Shown here piece after piece: positions 35,807 to 48,059 of a stretch of 64,000 bases of DNA; within the stretch, counting starts at the first letter, position 1, and the number at the start of each line of letters is the position of its first letter. The stretch comes from Lycorma delicatula (Eukaryota > Arthropoda > Insecta > Hemiptera > Fulgoridae), in the NCBI RefSeq assembly GCF_047948215.1, contig NC_134455.1:301648147-301712146 (forward strand), in the 5' to 3' direction. Below the pieces are notes generated by a model, which was not told where the DNA came from, did not search any database, and was given only the letters and a program-made list of their open reading frames with translations. The position numbers and the translations under genes are program-made.

Positions 35807-36009
35807 ATAATTCTAAAAATTCATTGTAATTATTACTTTTGTATATTAACACATATATGCGAATGTGCGTGCGCTCACACGCATATACCCATATATATTT
35901 TTTTTTAAGTTGTTACAAGAAGGTATCAGTAGTTAAAATAATTGTATAGTGTTTATACATATGCACATGTCATGGATCTGACTGACTGATTCATCATCGC
36001 CCAGCAAAT

Positions 36010-36284
36010 ACTTATGAAGATAAATTGATGAAAATTTGTGTATATGTTCTTCTTTGGTGTAACAGCACATTAAGAAAGGATTTAAATTCCTAGTTTAAAG
36101 GGATAAAATGAAGTAACAATGAAATTTACTTTCTTTTTTTAATTTATCGGTAACAAATGAAGGTATAAACTTGATTTTTGATGTGTACAACTTTCATTTG
36201 AATACCTAAAAATAAATATCTAGATTTTTTAAAATTCAGAGATTAAAGGGTTAAAATGGATTTTCAATTTTTTTTAAACCCGGC

Positions 36285-36318
<34 letters not shown>

Positions 36319-36440
36319 AACAAATGAAGATATCAACGTGATTTTTGGTGTGAATAATTTTCATGTAAATATTTAAAAACTCAATTTCTAGATTTTTTGA
36401 AATCGAATCTTGAAAGGGGTGAAGAAAGTAAAAACTTTGA
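36010..36440 (+). repeat. diverged tandem repeat, ~170-bp period
   Basis: Unit 36151-36270 and unit 36318-36440 align throughout: TAACAAATGAAG, TTGATTTTTGATGTG against GTGATTTTTGGTGTG, TCTAGATTTTTTGAAAT-type, then AAAGGGGTGAA-type. A weaker first unit may lie at 36010-36110. A 29-nt T run (36287-36315) separates the units. The origin is not recognised. Confidence 0.65.
36287..36315. repeat. poly-T tract (29 nt)
   Basis: Uninterrupted T run between two repeat units. It could be an old poly-A tail read on the other strand. Confidence 0.95.
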
Positions 36441-38239
36441 ACAATGCTTGAAAATTTTTCCCATTTCCGACTGTACTAAACGAGATATTCACTAGTGGCG
36501 GAATAAAATTACTCCAAATAAATATCTAAAAACTGTTTCGGGTACAAATTTTGAATTTCAAATTTGTAAGGGGGTGCGACGTTGCACGGCGCGGCGACTC
36601 AACCAACTTAGCCACTGTTGTTTTATGTGTCATGCGATTGGCTGCATCTGCCTCCGGTAACTTGTCTAAAAAACATATAATAAAAGTAATTATAAAATAA
36701 TTAGCATACGAAGCCCCTCCTCAAAAAATAAATGATGTTTAAAAGTATAAATGACAATTTTACTTTGTTCACCCGCAGGATCTGATCGTGTAATTATCAT
36801 CATTACTTTTACAGAAAACAACTCTGACTTGCACCGCTTGTACTTCAAATGATTTACATGAATCGCAAGAAAGTTAGTTATTATTGTAGTTAATTACAGT
36901 ATCAATAATAAGAACATTTTATACCGCCACTTCAACCGAATTTGTAAAAATAAAAAAACCTGTTAGTATAAGATAATTCCACAAAACGTAATTAATATAT
37001 ACGTATTTGACTGACAATTAAATTTATATATATTCTAGATTAGTTTTGCGGATAGGAAGTTAAAGAACAGATAATCTAACAAATTGTATTATGTCTTATT
37101 AAGAAAATTGATATTTCAAAGAATATTATTATTAAATCCCTCATTTTTTCAGATAGGATAAATACGCAAAATACCGATCAGTAAAATAATATCTTTTGTT
37201 TAATCAATTACACGCCAAAGACGTATAATGGTGTCTGGTCACCTACTATCGTGTTAGAGTAAAGGTAGTAAGTTTTATAAATTTATTCGTGACAGTATTT
37301 ACACAAGTATGAAACTAAGTTTCAAGTTAATAGTAATTAACTGTACATTGGCAATTAATATTGATAACTATTTCTGGTCACTGTAAACATTTCTGTTCAC
37401 TTTGTGAGGAAGTGGTAACAATGGAATTCCCTATCTACTTAGCCCGAACCAAAAAAAAATGGTCACTTTAAACAGATTTTCTCATTAATAAATTTTACCG
37501 TATTTAAATTAATTTAAGTGATATGGTTTTTGCTATAAAATATTCATATAAATAAAAAGTATGAAACAAATTTTTGCTGATCAAATTTTATGAACGAAAA
37601 TTATTAAAACATTTTGAAAATCCATCTTAACAACATAAATAATGCAATTTACACTTGTAAGTAGATAAAATTTGATTCACGTTTGCTTATTTGCCTTTTA
37701 AAAACATATAAAAATAATTACTCATATAGACTTTTTACTACTCTTGAATAAATGAAAATATCAATTTACTGTTTTATACAGACAATAAATCGACCACATT
37801 CAAATGCAACCATAAAAGTTACTACTACTTTATAGCTTTACCGACTCCCTTATAAATGGAGGATTAAAATTATTATAAACTTCCTAACCGTTTAGCGTGT
37901 GATTGTTTGAAAGTTAGTTTATTGTAAATACCGACCACGATCTGTTATTCCTAAAATTTACTTCCATTAAAGTATTTTATCTACATTACTTTATCTTCCA
38001 CTAAATTTGAATACGAATGATATAAAACCGTGAAATTTACAGTTTGTGTGATTTTCAAGTGGTTTCAATATATCTATAGTAAGCCTATGATTCGAGTAAC
38101 GAAGTTACTCAAATTAATCAAAGTGAATTGTTTATTTCTTTTTTTTATCTATTAACTCATTAAATCTTCATCTTTTTTTATTTATTTTTATAATTTTTAA
38201 TTGCATTAAATTTATTTTTTTTATTGTTTTAAAGCTTAT
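36441..38239. other. AT-rich spacer
   Basis: The first ~180 bp include a GC-rich patch (GTGCGACGTTGCACGGCGCG, about 36573-36592), whose reverse complement contains GGCTAAGTTGGTTGAG, an A-box-like string. No B box is clear, so I do not call a SINE. The rest shows nothing. Confidence 0.4.
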
Positions 38240-38477
38240 TTACGATGGGTTACATAAACCTTTAGTAAATTGGTTCACATCCCATATCATATGATATGTA
38301 GTCCTCAGAGAAACTGTTCAAAAATTACACTAGTATAATTAAAATCTTATTTACAGTTGAATAGGCATGACTTTAACCAATTGTAAGCAGCTCCTTTAAT
38401 ACCATTGCTACTAAGTTTTTTCTTCAGTAAAAAATAAGAAACTAAATTAAATGCTTTACTGAAATCAAAGAAAATTG
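38240..38477 (-). pseudogene. LINE reverse transcriptase fragment (third type)
   Basis: On the minus strand a frame reads FDFSKAFNLVSYFLLKKKLS and then GIKGAAYNWLKSCLFN (about 38350-38470). This is RT motif A (DLSKAFD) followed by GI.G....W..SYL. Beyond this the match becomes uncertain. The fragment ends abruptly at a perfect hairpin (38478-38522). By motif style it differs from the LINE at 27.7-32.3 kb; the clade is not determined. Confidence 0.62.
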
Positions 38478-38522
38478 ATTGTATGTGCTTGGCTAATATT
38501 TAATTAGCCAAGCACATACAAT
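38478..38522. repeat. perfect 20-bp hairpin, 5-nt loop
   Basis: Arms 38478-38497 and 38503-38522 are exact reverse complements, and pairing resumes just outside (AATTG/CAATT). Confidence 0.92.
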
Positions 38523-38837
38523 TAGCAATTATGAATGACATTCAACACCACTGGAACAATAGAAAACAAAATAAGATATTAAGTAGAAGTAAAGAAAAAT
38601 GATGAATCTATGTAAAAAAATATATGTAACAGGTTTGAAATTAAGAGTCGAATAGATAATCCACAGTACTCACATCCAAGTTTATACTACAGACACATTA
38701 GGTCGCTATAAACAAGGACACTTAAGTCTAGCAAGTGCAGTCGGTTCAACCTTCTAATGTCATGCTCATTGTCTAGTAGGTTTACTGCCAAGCGATTTGA
38801 ATGGTAGTTGAGCCGAAGTTCAAGTGTGATAGCTACA

Positions 38838-38884
38838 TCCCCCGGATGAAAGGCCGAGACGCTACCACTCCGCCAAGGAAGTCA
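38838..38884 (-). mobile_element. tRNA-derived SINE, family A (copy 4, head only)
   Basis: On the minus strand: CTTGGCGGAGTGGTAGCGTC, then TCGGCCTTTCATCCGG. The A box is the best preserved in the window. Downstream the B-box region has been replaced by unrelated sequence. Confidence 0.7.
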
Positions 38885-41180
38885 GTTAATTTCTTATATT
38901 AAAAGAAAAATAAATTTAATTAAATTAATAGCTGTTCTAAATCATGTCCAAATCGTATAAATAATTAGTGAAACGTAAAAATCGACCCTTTTAAAAGGTT
39001 CTCATCATTTAACATTATCGAACAATTTACAAAATAAACATAAATTTCTGTTTTTTCATGTTATTGAGGAATACAGATTTAAGATGTCTCAAATAATTGA
39101 AACTAATTTCTCTCTGACAGTAACCAAACATATGATAAAAAATGAACTGAAAAAATTAATTAAATATTCTGGAATATATATGTGTCTAGTAAACATAATA
39201 AAAAAATAGTATTATAAACGGGTAAAACATACCATTACGCACTGAACTAATAAATAACTTAAAAATTGTAATAATATAATTAGACCATTTGGCCTTAGAT
39301 CAAAGCATCCCTTCGTAGTAATAATAACAATTTAATGGAAAAAATTAGTCCCAGGTCTTCCATGTGACCCTATCGATTTCAAAAATATTTTCTTATATTT
39401 GTGTTTGTAAACAATACTTTCTTTTGAAGCGTCTAATAACAAAAAAGCATGATACTGAAAAATGGCAACGCAGATTGTTACTAGACATAAGGCTTCCTCT
39501 ATCACGATGATGTTGATGTATCTGTAGTAAATTGAGTTACATTACAGCATACGTTACCCGATATCATATTACGTGATTGATAGCATCACTCTGTCACTGT
39601 TGTTAAATGATGACAGAAAAACTTGTATGAACGGTATAAATAAGCTACAATATTATTAATAAACGAAAAAGATTATATATATAATAATAATTATTATACT
39701 AAATTTTTATTAACTATTAAACAGTTAGTTAACTGTGTTAACTCTTTGATTATTATTACATATAAAATCCCTTTGCGTAAAAGGAAAAGTTTTTATTGTG
39801 GAAACAGTAATCATTGTAACTGAATATGATAATTAAAAATGATGTTTTTTAGAATTTAAAAAACAAATCATAAAAATTTTATAACCCCAAATTTCAGATT
39901 TGAGGAGTAGCAAATTATTACAAAGCTTTCCTAAATTTCCACTTCAAAAGATTCCCAAAGAGATGTTAATTTCTCATATATTTGCATTAGTGTTTCGTTC
40001 AAACAGAATAAAACTAATCCTAGGCCTCTTTCATCTGCCCTAGAGAAAAAATTACTTAGTGATTTGAAAGTTACTAAATATTGCATTTTAGAAGGAATTC
40101 AGATTCCCGTTCGTTATGTGTCTAGTTTTTAAATAACATAAAAAATCAAAATGCCAGATACATATTTCAATGTTACGTAATCATATCACTTTTCAGAGAA
40201 GTAAGAATTTATATTTAATAATGTTTATTTTTAATATTGCATCAAGTAATAACTGAAGTACGTTCCTGATCATTATAAGAAACAGGAGGAATTCTGTATA
40301 CGGAAAAATTACCACATGATGAAATACAAAAAAAGTATGTATAGAATGAATCACGAAGAATGTAAAAAACTTTTATTACATTTAATACAATCTTAAAATC
40401 TGCCACGTTTTGATATGTTTTGTTTTTAATAAACTTCAAAATCCTTACTTTGATTTTAGTTTCTGTAGACTTTATTCAAATCATTTTACTCGATTATCCA
40501 TTTAACTAATATATTTTACGTCAAACATAATATTATGTATTTTTCGACACTAATATTTTGTCTTTTACCTCAGATTTCTCGAAAACTACTAAAAATATTC
40601 ATTTTTAGGGATTATTGTTTCCAATTTTTCAGGAAAGATTTTATATAAAACCATCAAATTTATTCGTTAATTTGGGCCCCAGTAATTACAGTCTGGCTTT
40701 AATTTTATCGAAGGTGCAGAAATCTTTCATCAGCCGACACTCGCTAACGAAACACGTTTCTGAAACTATATACATGAACTTTCTTCTTTGTTTTCAAGAA
40801 TTTTTATTTTTGTAGCGTAAGGAAAATATTCTATGCATACTACTGTTTCCATGTAGGTCAGCATGCCCGATTACACTTCAATATTAATCAGTGATAAAAA
40901 ATAAATAAATATCTTCTAATTATTTATGTAAACATTGTAAGTTGTTGTTTAAAAATATCTCCTACTTAAGATTCTGGATAAAATTTATACAACGGAAAAA
41001 CTAAAGGTATTTCCTATACAAAATGAAAAAAATCATCAAAATCAGCCCATTTTGTGGAGAATAAGGTGTGAATATTCATTTTAAAAAAATTCATAATACG
41101 GTATATAAATAGGTATGTATAGTTTTTAAGTAATTCTGACTTTTTTTTATTAAAATTTAACACATTATTATTATTTCTTT
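38885..41180. other. AT-rich spacer
   Basis: No coding region recognised. Short open frames (for example 40242-40439 and 40615-40815) lack motifs. Confidence 0.5.
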
Positions 41181-41504
41181 TTTTTCTTGGGGGAACAGCA
41201 TCGACTACTATGGTCATTATCCCTTAACCGCAACAAAAAAAAAGAAAAAGAATATTCTTTCCTTCCTAATAAAAGCACAAGCGACTTAGTCAGAAGATCA
41301 CACTATCTTGTCAAACAGAGTACAAGACTTATCAGGATATTAAAGCCCTGAAAGAAACACAAGATTAAAAGGGTGTAACGGACTCTTGCCACTTAAAAAT
41401 CATATCGAATTTTTCAAAACCACCAGTTATATGATTATTTTAAGAAAAACTCATTTTTCATTAAATTCTCAAAATCTCATAAAACTATTTAAATTCTTAT
41501 TTCC

Positions 41505-42540
41505 TATCGCCTAGGTTTGCCCTTAAACCATCCTTTCTTCTTTTTTCCATCATCCCGAAGACCTCAATGTCGAGTTCAAAGGTGCCTGAGGCCTCGGATA
41601 TGGAATCTTCTGACCCTCCGCGCTATCAGATGATATTTCTGTAGATGGTGCGGTGAGCATTGCATCAGAGTCAAAACTCGATGCACTCGTGCTAAAGCGT
41701 GTGGGGGCGGCTTAACTGCCCTCCCACTCTTTCTGAGGCTCCATTGGTTGTTGATGGTACAAAATCTTCTTTATCTAATATTTTAATCTCTTCTTTACTG
41801 GTGTTGGCTGTTCAGCTTCACTTTCTCTGGTTGAAGGCAACCTAGGACAACCTTCATTCCTAGACAACCTAGGAATGAAGGTTGTGTAACAATTTTTGGT
41901 TCCAAGATATTTGTTTTCTTTTGTATCAGTTTTCGGCTACTTTCACTAAACAGGCGACTTTTTAATTTTTCATTGATCATACGTTCGATTATACTAGCCA
42001 GAGCCGATTGAAAGATTACTTCGTTTAGTTTAAAAGCAGCTGAAGGAGCTGCAGCAAACCTGTGCATAGAGCGCAATCCTTGGCGTTACGTCGAGCAAAA
42101 TTTTCCTTGCTTCATAGTAGCTGACTTTTTGTATTGCTTTACCTCTTCAACAGTTACTTCTTGCTTATAGATAGGACAATCCCAAGATTTCGCCGAATGA
42201 TGTCTATGACAATTGGCACAGACAGGTGGATCCCTCACAAGTCATCGGGATGTAACAGTTCTCCACACATACAAATCTGTTTCTTCGTACATCGTTATGT
42301 TTCGAATCTCTGACATCCAAAACACCGCAATGGAGTCTGGATAAACGGATGTACGTCAAATCTATGGGATCCAGTTTTTATTTTCATTGGACTCTTCGGT
42401 TTGTTGAAGATCATCAAATGCGACGCGGAGAGTGTAACTTCTCAGTTGCGTCGTGTCTTCAGTCGTCGACAAGCTACTGCTCTCTGTTCATGAAGTTCCT
42501 CGACGATTTTCCTCGACGAAAATCCACAATAACATAGCAA
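41505..42540 (-). pseudogene. ORF1 of the second I-clade-like LINE
   Basis: Minus strand, in order: LMIFNKPKSPMKIKTGSHRF, DVHPFIQTPLRCFGCQRF, then CTKKQICMCGELLHPDD (zinc knuckles, some cysteines lost), a KSQLL-stop-SKENFARRN block equivalent to SYYEARKI, an open stretch 41795-42076 with LASIIERMINEKLKSR, and a basic C-terminus GKKKKGWFKGKPRR (about 41505-41550). The order and spacing match ORF1 of the element at 13.7-14.8 kb. A 27-bp in-frame insertion within 41839-41885 forms a perfect hairpin. Confidence 0.72.
41847..41885. repeat. perfect 17-bp hairpin, 5-nt loop
   Basis: Arms 41847-41863 and 41869-41885 are exact reverse complements. Flanking direct copies of CAACCTAGGA start at 41839 and 41866, 27 bp apart. 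Confidence 0.9.
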
Positions 42541-44141
42541 TAACTATAATAATATTTTTATTATTATACGAAATATTAATAGTAATAATACTAATGTTGT
42601 CTCATCGCTTTAACTAGAAAACGAATTATCAAAATATAAAACTCTGTAGCGTAGATATTTTTTATTTTTACTTTTTATTTAACGTAATCCTTTTTCACAG
42701 TTAAATAAACTTGAGATATAATTGTCATAAACTTAAAGTATAAAATATGTTGGTACAACATTCTACGGAATGGCATTCCAATTTCTCGCCACTTTCTTCA
42801 TCAATTGCCTTTCTTTAAAAGAAATACATGATTTTGATGATAAATCAAAGCTGGTTTTGGAAAAATAGAGATTTCTGTAAGAAAGTAAATAAACAAACGA
42901 CTGTATAACTTTACTTCTGACCTACCACTGGTTTTTAATTTTATTAGTAGGAACAGGAAAGTGAAGACCAGTACCAATTCAAAACTTGTACGACAAAATT
43001 TATGGATTTTAGGGGATAACATACAATATGTTTAGTTTTCTGTGTTCTTGAATCGATTAAAAAAATTTCAATATGTGCAATGTTATAAGAACTAGCTACG
43101 ATTTTTGGAAAAAATGACACTTGATAAATTTTTTTAAAATGTACTCATAAAACGTTTTGAATAAAAAAATATTGTTAAAATCAGCCCAGTAGAACTGTAA
43201 AAATTAAGTTATTTTTTTAATATAAATATCTAATCCTTTTATATGTTTAATAAGTTGTTTAATATAAAAATACTCAAGAATATGTCTCTTCTTATCTATA
43301 ATGTAAATCATATTGTATTGTATAAAAATTAACTTTTACTCTTTTGTATCAAGTCGTGGAAGTAGATTGAGTTTGTAAGATTACGTACCATTAATGTAAA
43401 TGGTGTAAAAGAAAACTGCTGTACGATTTAAATACCCTTGTTATGATTAATGAAGCACAACTGTTGGAAGTTGAATAGCCAGCACAGCGTGTTAAACTCT
43501 AAAAGAGCGAGACAAATGTAAATGTAAGACACTAAAACAGAGAGACGTAAATGTAAGATACAAGCATGATTCTACAGATGCGGTTGCTCAGTAACCGTTA
43601 CCCAAATGTCTTAAAGTTTCATAATTTTAAACGTTTTATCTCTACCGCTTTTTTGTAGCTATCATTATCGGTGATTTATATTCAGTTTAGTGTAATGACT
43701 TCAAAACAAAATAATTATTGTGGCTTTATAAGTTACAGTAATTATCTATATAATATATATTTAACAGAGAAAGAAAAATTATTTTTATCCAGATTAGATT
43801 CACTCAAGATAATGATAGTAACCTTAAATTTCGCACATATTGTGCAGCTATGTCAATTTTAAATACTAACATTTCAATAATAGTATTTAATAACGTCAAT
43901 GAATTAATATAAATAAAGATTTAACGGTTTTATTGAATTAATGCAAAAGAAAATTGACTACATCTACCGTATTTTCTCATTTTCAGGATTTTAATATTAA
44001 TCTAAAAATCTTTTGCATTCTCTTATTTGTAGAAAACAGGTTTTTTTTAATTCACTAAATATTTTGTTGATATTATGAAATTCTAAACCTATTGCAGTTA
44101 GATAATTAAGAATAATTAAAAATACCCTATATTTATATAAA

Positions 44142-44143
<2 letters not shown>
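42541..44143. other. AT-rich spacer
   Basis: No gene recognised. A small imperfect duplication (GAGACAAATGTAAATGTAAG and GAGACGTAAATGTAAGATAC) is at about 43508-43561. Confidence 0.5.

Positions 44144-44217
<74 letters not shown>
44144..44217. repeat. (TA)n microsatellite
   Basis: About 74 bp of uninterrupted TA repeat. Confidence 0.97.
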
Positions 44218-44220
<3 letters not shown>

Positions 44221-44524
44221 ATATTCTGAAAACAATTAAAATTATAAAAAATAAAGTTTAATTTTCCGAAAAAATAATAACCATTCTCTGAAATTTCGTA
44301 GCATTTCTGTAGTAATAAGAAATCCTATTTTCCAGTTATGAAGTTAATGTGCGTTAATAATGTTTTCTTATCTTAACTTGTTTCCATTTTCAAAGAAAAA
44401 TAATTTTTTTTTTTAATTCTATCAATAAAGGAAATAGTAAGGCTATAAATAATCCAGGATAAGAATGGATTTAACAAAAAGAGTAATTTACTTATTTCAA
44501 CAATTCAACAAAATATTAAGATAT

Positions 44525-44905
44525 GACCTCAAGAAGAGGTTATTAAAAACTTTTCTGTGGAATGCGTTTTTGTATGGAAGCGAGAAAAAAACTCGGAGTG
44601 AAGGAGAAAAGGAAAATTAAAGCATTTGAAATGTGGTGCTAGAGTAGAATGAAGAAACTTCTTCCTTATACAAAGTGACTAATGATGAGGTATCTAGAAT
44701 TGTTTATTACATCGATAAACCTTGCCTCTTGATTGAGTTAAAACAAGGAAGAACCAACTGGATTGAATGAACTGAATTTGCTAAGACATGACGGGTTGAC
44801 TAAAATGATATTAGAAGGTGCAGAGAAAGGAAGAAGTGCTAGAATGCTAGAGGAAGACCGAGGCTCAAGTATATCAACCGGATTACACAGATATGGAATA
44901 AGGTA
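44525..44905 (+). pseudogene. LINE ORF2 C-terminal fragment
   Basis: Frames read LLKTFLWNAFLYGSE, then KRKIKAFEMWC-stop-SRMKKL, TKVTNDEV, and later GRPRLKYINRITQIW. This is the same block order as 31783-32244 (LYGSE, AFEMWCYRRM, KVTNEEV, GRPRLEY), so it is a related but more diverged LINE family. Frameshifts and stops throughout; the upstream RT is absent (5' truncation). Confidence 0.72.
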
Positions 44906-46136
44906 GGGAGTTAAAAGATATCTGCTGAAAATCAGGAAGACAGGAGATCAACGAAAACCAACAAAAGATGAACAGTATCTATATAACACCATAGACAAAC
45001 ACAGCTGGAAACGTTTGTACTCATGTGTTCATAATATCAGATACAAGTAGATCTTCATATACATATACGGTATGTTAAATTATATTTCTTATTCTAGAAT
45101 GTGGCTCCCCGATAACTAAACGAGTAAATCCCTACCTACCTAAACGTAATACCACTTAATTTCTCAACCGGATGAAGAAAAGTCGGCTAATTACATGTCC
45201 ATCAATTTTTAATTTGAAGAGGACATACTAACATCGAAGATGATCAAAATTCAACGCGTGAATCTCAACAACATTAACGTGTAATATTTTACTGATAATA
45301 TAATTATGCAAGAATTATTAATACGTCGAATGTTTATCGAGAACTTTACTTGGTTGGTTATAAAGATTGATGATTCGTATATTTTTAAACTTCAAAAGGG
45401 AGGATCCTTTTTTATCTCACATGATGTGAACGTTCTTCACGCGTTTCATTACCAATATTTTTATAAATCGACGAAAAATATCGATGTGATTTTTATTCTC
45501 GAGTCAGTTGAAAAGCGCTTGAGAATCATATCATGTTGAATTCCTTTCAAATTGCATTTCTTCTGACATCTTACATTTCATGTACTCCCGCATTTTAGAC
45601 AGCCGCTATTCTTGACCAGATATCAGACCCTTGACTGCGTATCCTAAGAATCCTTTTTCCCGTATCTTTAAGTCGTTTTGTGAACCTGACTTGTATCAAG
45701 AGAAGGTTCTTCTCTCTTATGAGTAATCTCTTAAACAAATTACATAATTATGTAATTCATAAATGTTATTGCAAACATTTTTGAATATTGCTTTCAGTCA
45801 CTGAATGATTTTATATTTATGTTTATGTAATAAAATGTAAATTATTAATTACATAATAAAAATACAGAATAAATAGAAATAAAATGTCAATAAATAATTT
45901 CAATTTTTTTTTAAATTAAGTTCTACATTAAAATCAATTCATTATTGCAGCATAGAAATTCAGTTCGCTGTATTGTTGTGATGGTCAAATTATAAAAATA
46001 TATCACGTTGTTGTGTCATACGTGCTATTACTGTAATATACTAGTATAACCGATAGATAAACATTGGTCTGCGCATCCTCTAGAATACGGTAGACAGAAA
46101 GTTTGTCTTCCAGTTTAGCTATTAACTATTTTATTT
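44906..46136. other. spacer with one unexplained 77-codon frame
   Basis: An open frame at 45306-45539 (MQELLIRRMFIENFTWLVIK at the start) has no family signature that I recognise and no visible exon context; it is probably chance. Nothing else is recognised. Confidence 0.4.
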
Positions 46137-46250
46137 CTGCTTAGCCTCTGGAATCACCATAAGGTTATTATTTCAGAGGATTAATGAGTTTGATATGTAC
46201 GAATGTAAATAAAGTATGGTCTTGTACAGTTTAGTATTAGCAGACTGACA
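46137..46250 (-). mobile_element. tRNA-derived SINE, family B (copy 4, 5'-truncated)
   Basis: On the minus strand this corresponds to the 3' part of copy 1: GTACAAGACCATACTTTATT, then TAATCCTCTGAAATAATAAC and CCAGAGGCTAAGCAG. The tRNA head is absent. Confidence 0.75.
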
Positions 46251-46284
46251 TAAGTCACAATTGATTGTTTCATTCTTTTCTCTA

Positions 46285-47260
46285 TATTCCATTTCTTCAC
46301 CTTCATTTAGTTTAAATTCTTTTTAATCTTATTTTCATTTCTATCATAAAAGAATATGATCACTTCCTATGTCGGGTCCTGGAAACCATGAGTACATGAA
46401 TGCCTTAACAGCATTCATGTACTTATTTTCAACCAAAAAATTATCTATCTGACTGATTTATCTGTTGGTCTTGTCCAATTATGTCTTATTCACTTATGAT
46501 TCTTAAAAAATATATTCGTAATTAATAAATCCTTCTCTGGCAAAATTCAACCAACCAGCCTGTCTTCTCTTCAGTTTGTGTTCCCAATCCAAACTCATCC
46601 ATTGTCTTTTCCTTTCACCCAATCTTTTCCTTCTCCCAACCACTGTATCCAATTCCCCATAATTATTTTACAGCAATCCTGTTCATTTTATAATAACTCC
46701 TCAATGTTATTGTAAATCTTTCCATTTATTCCTCTTTCAATTCCTTATTAGTATAATGTACTTCACCACTACTCAACTCTACTCTTCCCTCCCGTCTAAG
46801 CTCGCTCATCCCTACTATATCCATTTTATTTATTTTTACCTCTTCAAGTTTTCCAGCTTGCCTGATGACAATAATCTTTCTACATTACATGTACCTATTT
46901 TCTATGTTACTTTGTTTTTTCTATGACATTCCTTCTGCTATTACCCTGAAGATCCAAATGAAAAGTCATTTTACCTCTGGTATATTTAACAAAACAAGAA
47001 ATCATCATGATGCTTTATTAAGAAAAAGTAATACAGTGGTATTCCCTTGCCCTCTATATCCTAATACCGTTGACTTCCTGTCGAATTCTTCCACCTTTAG
47101 GGGGCTATTTCTCATCCCTGGAATAATAGAGTGTCCCAAACCCCTACCGTTCAACTGCCCTCCAAAAAGATCATTGATAGTTCCTTATCCCGGTGTTTGG
47201 TCCCTTTACTTGTTAGCTGTTAGTATATTTCAACCAATTTTAATATTACAATTGTAGTCC
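46285..47260 (-). pseudogene. LINE endonuclease fragment with 5' leader
   Basis: Minus strand: a frame with IVIRQAGKLEEVKINKMDIV and then GMSELRREGRVELSSGE (about 46870-46770) matches the N-terminal half of the apurinic-like endonuclease, including the catalytic Glu (SE.R). Later, ERKRQWMSLDWEH-type pieces correspond to the G.GERNERG region, and FMYSWFPGPDIGSDHILL (about 46395-46340) carries the SDH box. Upstream, 46880-47260 is the likely leader (GLGHSIIPGMRNSPLKVEEF and LGYRGQGNTTVLLF are partly open). It lies in opposite orientation to the LINE C-terminal fragment at 44.5 kb, so the two are not one simple element. A snap-back hairpin lies at 46391-46423. Confidence 0.65.
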
Positions 47261-47940
47261 CCCCCTCATATCACAAGAAGGTGAATTTCAGGATTTTCCC
47301 TCATGACATTTTAGGCATAATTGACATTTTTTATATTCTCTAATACTTTTAGAGAAGCTGAGTTTGATAAGACGATGAAAATTTCATCATTAAATAAATT
47401 AATATACATATAAATTATTGTAATTTAAATTATTTTAATGATGGAATATTAGAAATAAATGTATTTGTTTAATAATATTTGTAAAATAAATTATTTTTCA
47501 GTATTTAGAAATTATTTTGTTAATTTGATGAATTAAATCAGAGGCTCTTTAAATAAAAGACCCTCTGAATACGCTTGTAAACTGTTTATCATAAATCATA
47601 ACAAATTTACACTTGTTGCTTGTTTTATTTATCATTCCCGGCTTTTGTGTCTTAATACTTATACAAACTATAATTTATTTTCATTACAAAATAAGTTACC
47701 TTGTGTATAGCTGACGTAGTTTAAACTTCTTATATATGTTTCACAATTCAAACAAAATTAAAAACTTTATAAGTTTAGAATACTTATTTCTCTTTAGAAA
47801 AACAACACAGTAAAATTCACTGAATATATTTTCATGTTACTGATTAATAGGTTTCATCTTTTTTATTATTGCTGTTACTCAAAATAATTTTCATAACAAA
47901 ATAAATTGCTGCATTTTTTTATTATTATTACTTTTTTCCT
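47261..47940. other. AT-rich spacer
   Basis: No gene recognised. Confidence 0.5.
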
Positions 47941-47942
47941 GC

Positions 47943-47990
47943 ACCCCTGGGTCAGATCGACATTCAAGCAATACTCAACCCAGGGGGGCA
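47943..47990. repeat. CCCCTGGG hairpin, possible old R1 3' end
   Basis: CCCCTGGG (47944-47951) pairs with CCCAGGGG (47979-47986). The same 8-bp arms occur in the 3' UTR of the R1-like element at 49013-49056. This may be the relic of another R1-like 3' end. Confidence 0.5.
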
Positions 47991-48059
47991 ATAATTATTA
48001 CACTGATAATGATGATTTAAACCTGATTTTAATCTGCTTTTGATGCTGAAAACGAATAT

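Larger units (their letters stand above)
41186..42540 (-). mobile_element. second I-clade-like LINE: ORF1 plus 3' end only
   Basis: ORF1 (41505-42540) is followed, on the minus strand, not by ORF2 but, after about 280 bp, by a segment (reverse complement of 41186-41222) reading AATGACCATAGTAGTCGATG, then CTGTTCCCCCAAG and an A-rich run. That segment resembles the 3' end of the I-clade-like element at 10.8 kb. Endonuclease and RT are therefore missing, by internal deletion or because this is a short derivative. Confidence 0.65.

Noticed and set aside
36573..36660. Third tRNA-derived SINE
   Set aside because: An A-box-like string is present on the minus strand but no B box or repeated copy is visible.
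45306..45539. 77-codon open frame as a small gene
   Set aside because: No motif, no exon signals or neighbours, and length expected by chance.
46865..47257. 130-codon plus-strand frame
   Set aside because: Antisense to a LINE leader and endonuclease start on the minus strand, without motifs.
44525..47260. A single LINE with twin-priming inversion
   Set aside because: Twin priming places the inverted 5' part upstream of the sense 3' part; here it lies downstream, so the two fragments are treated as separate.
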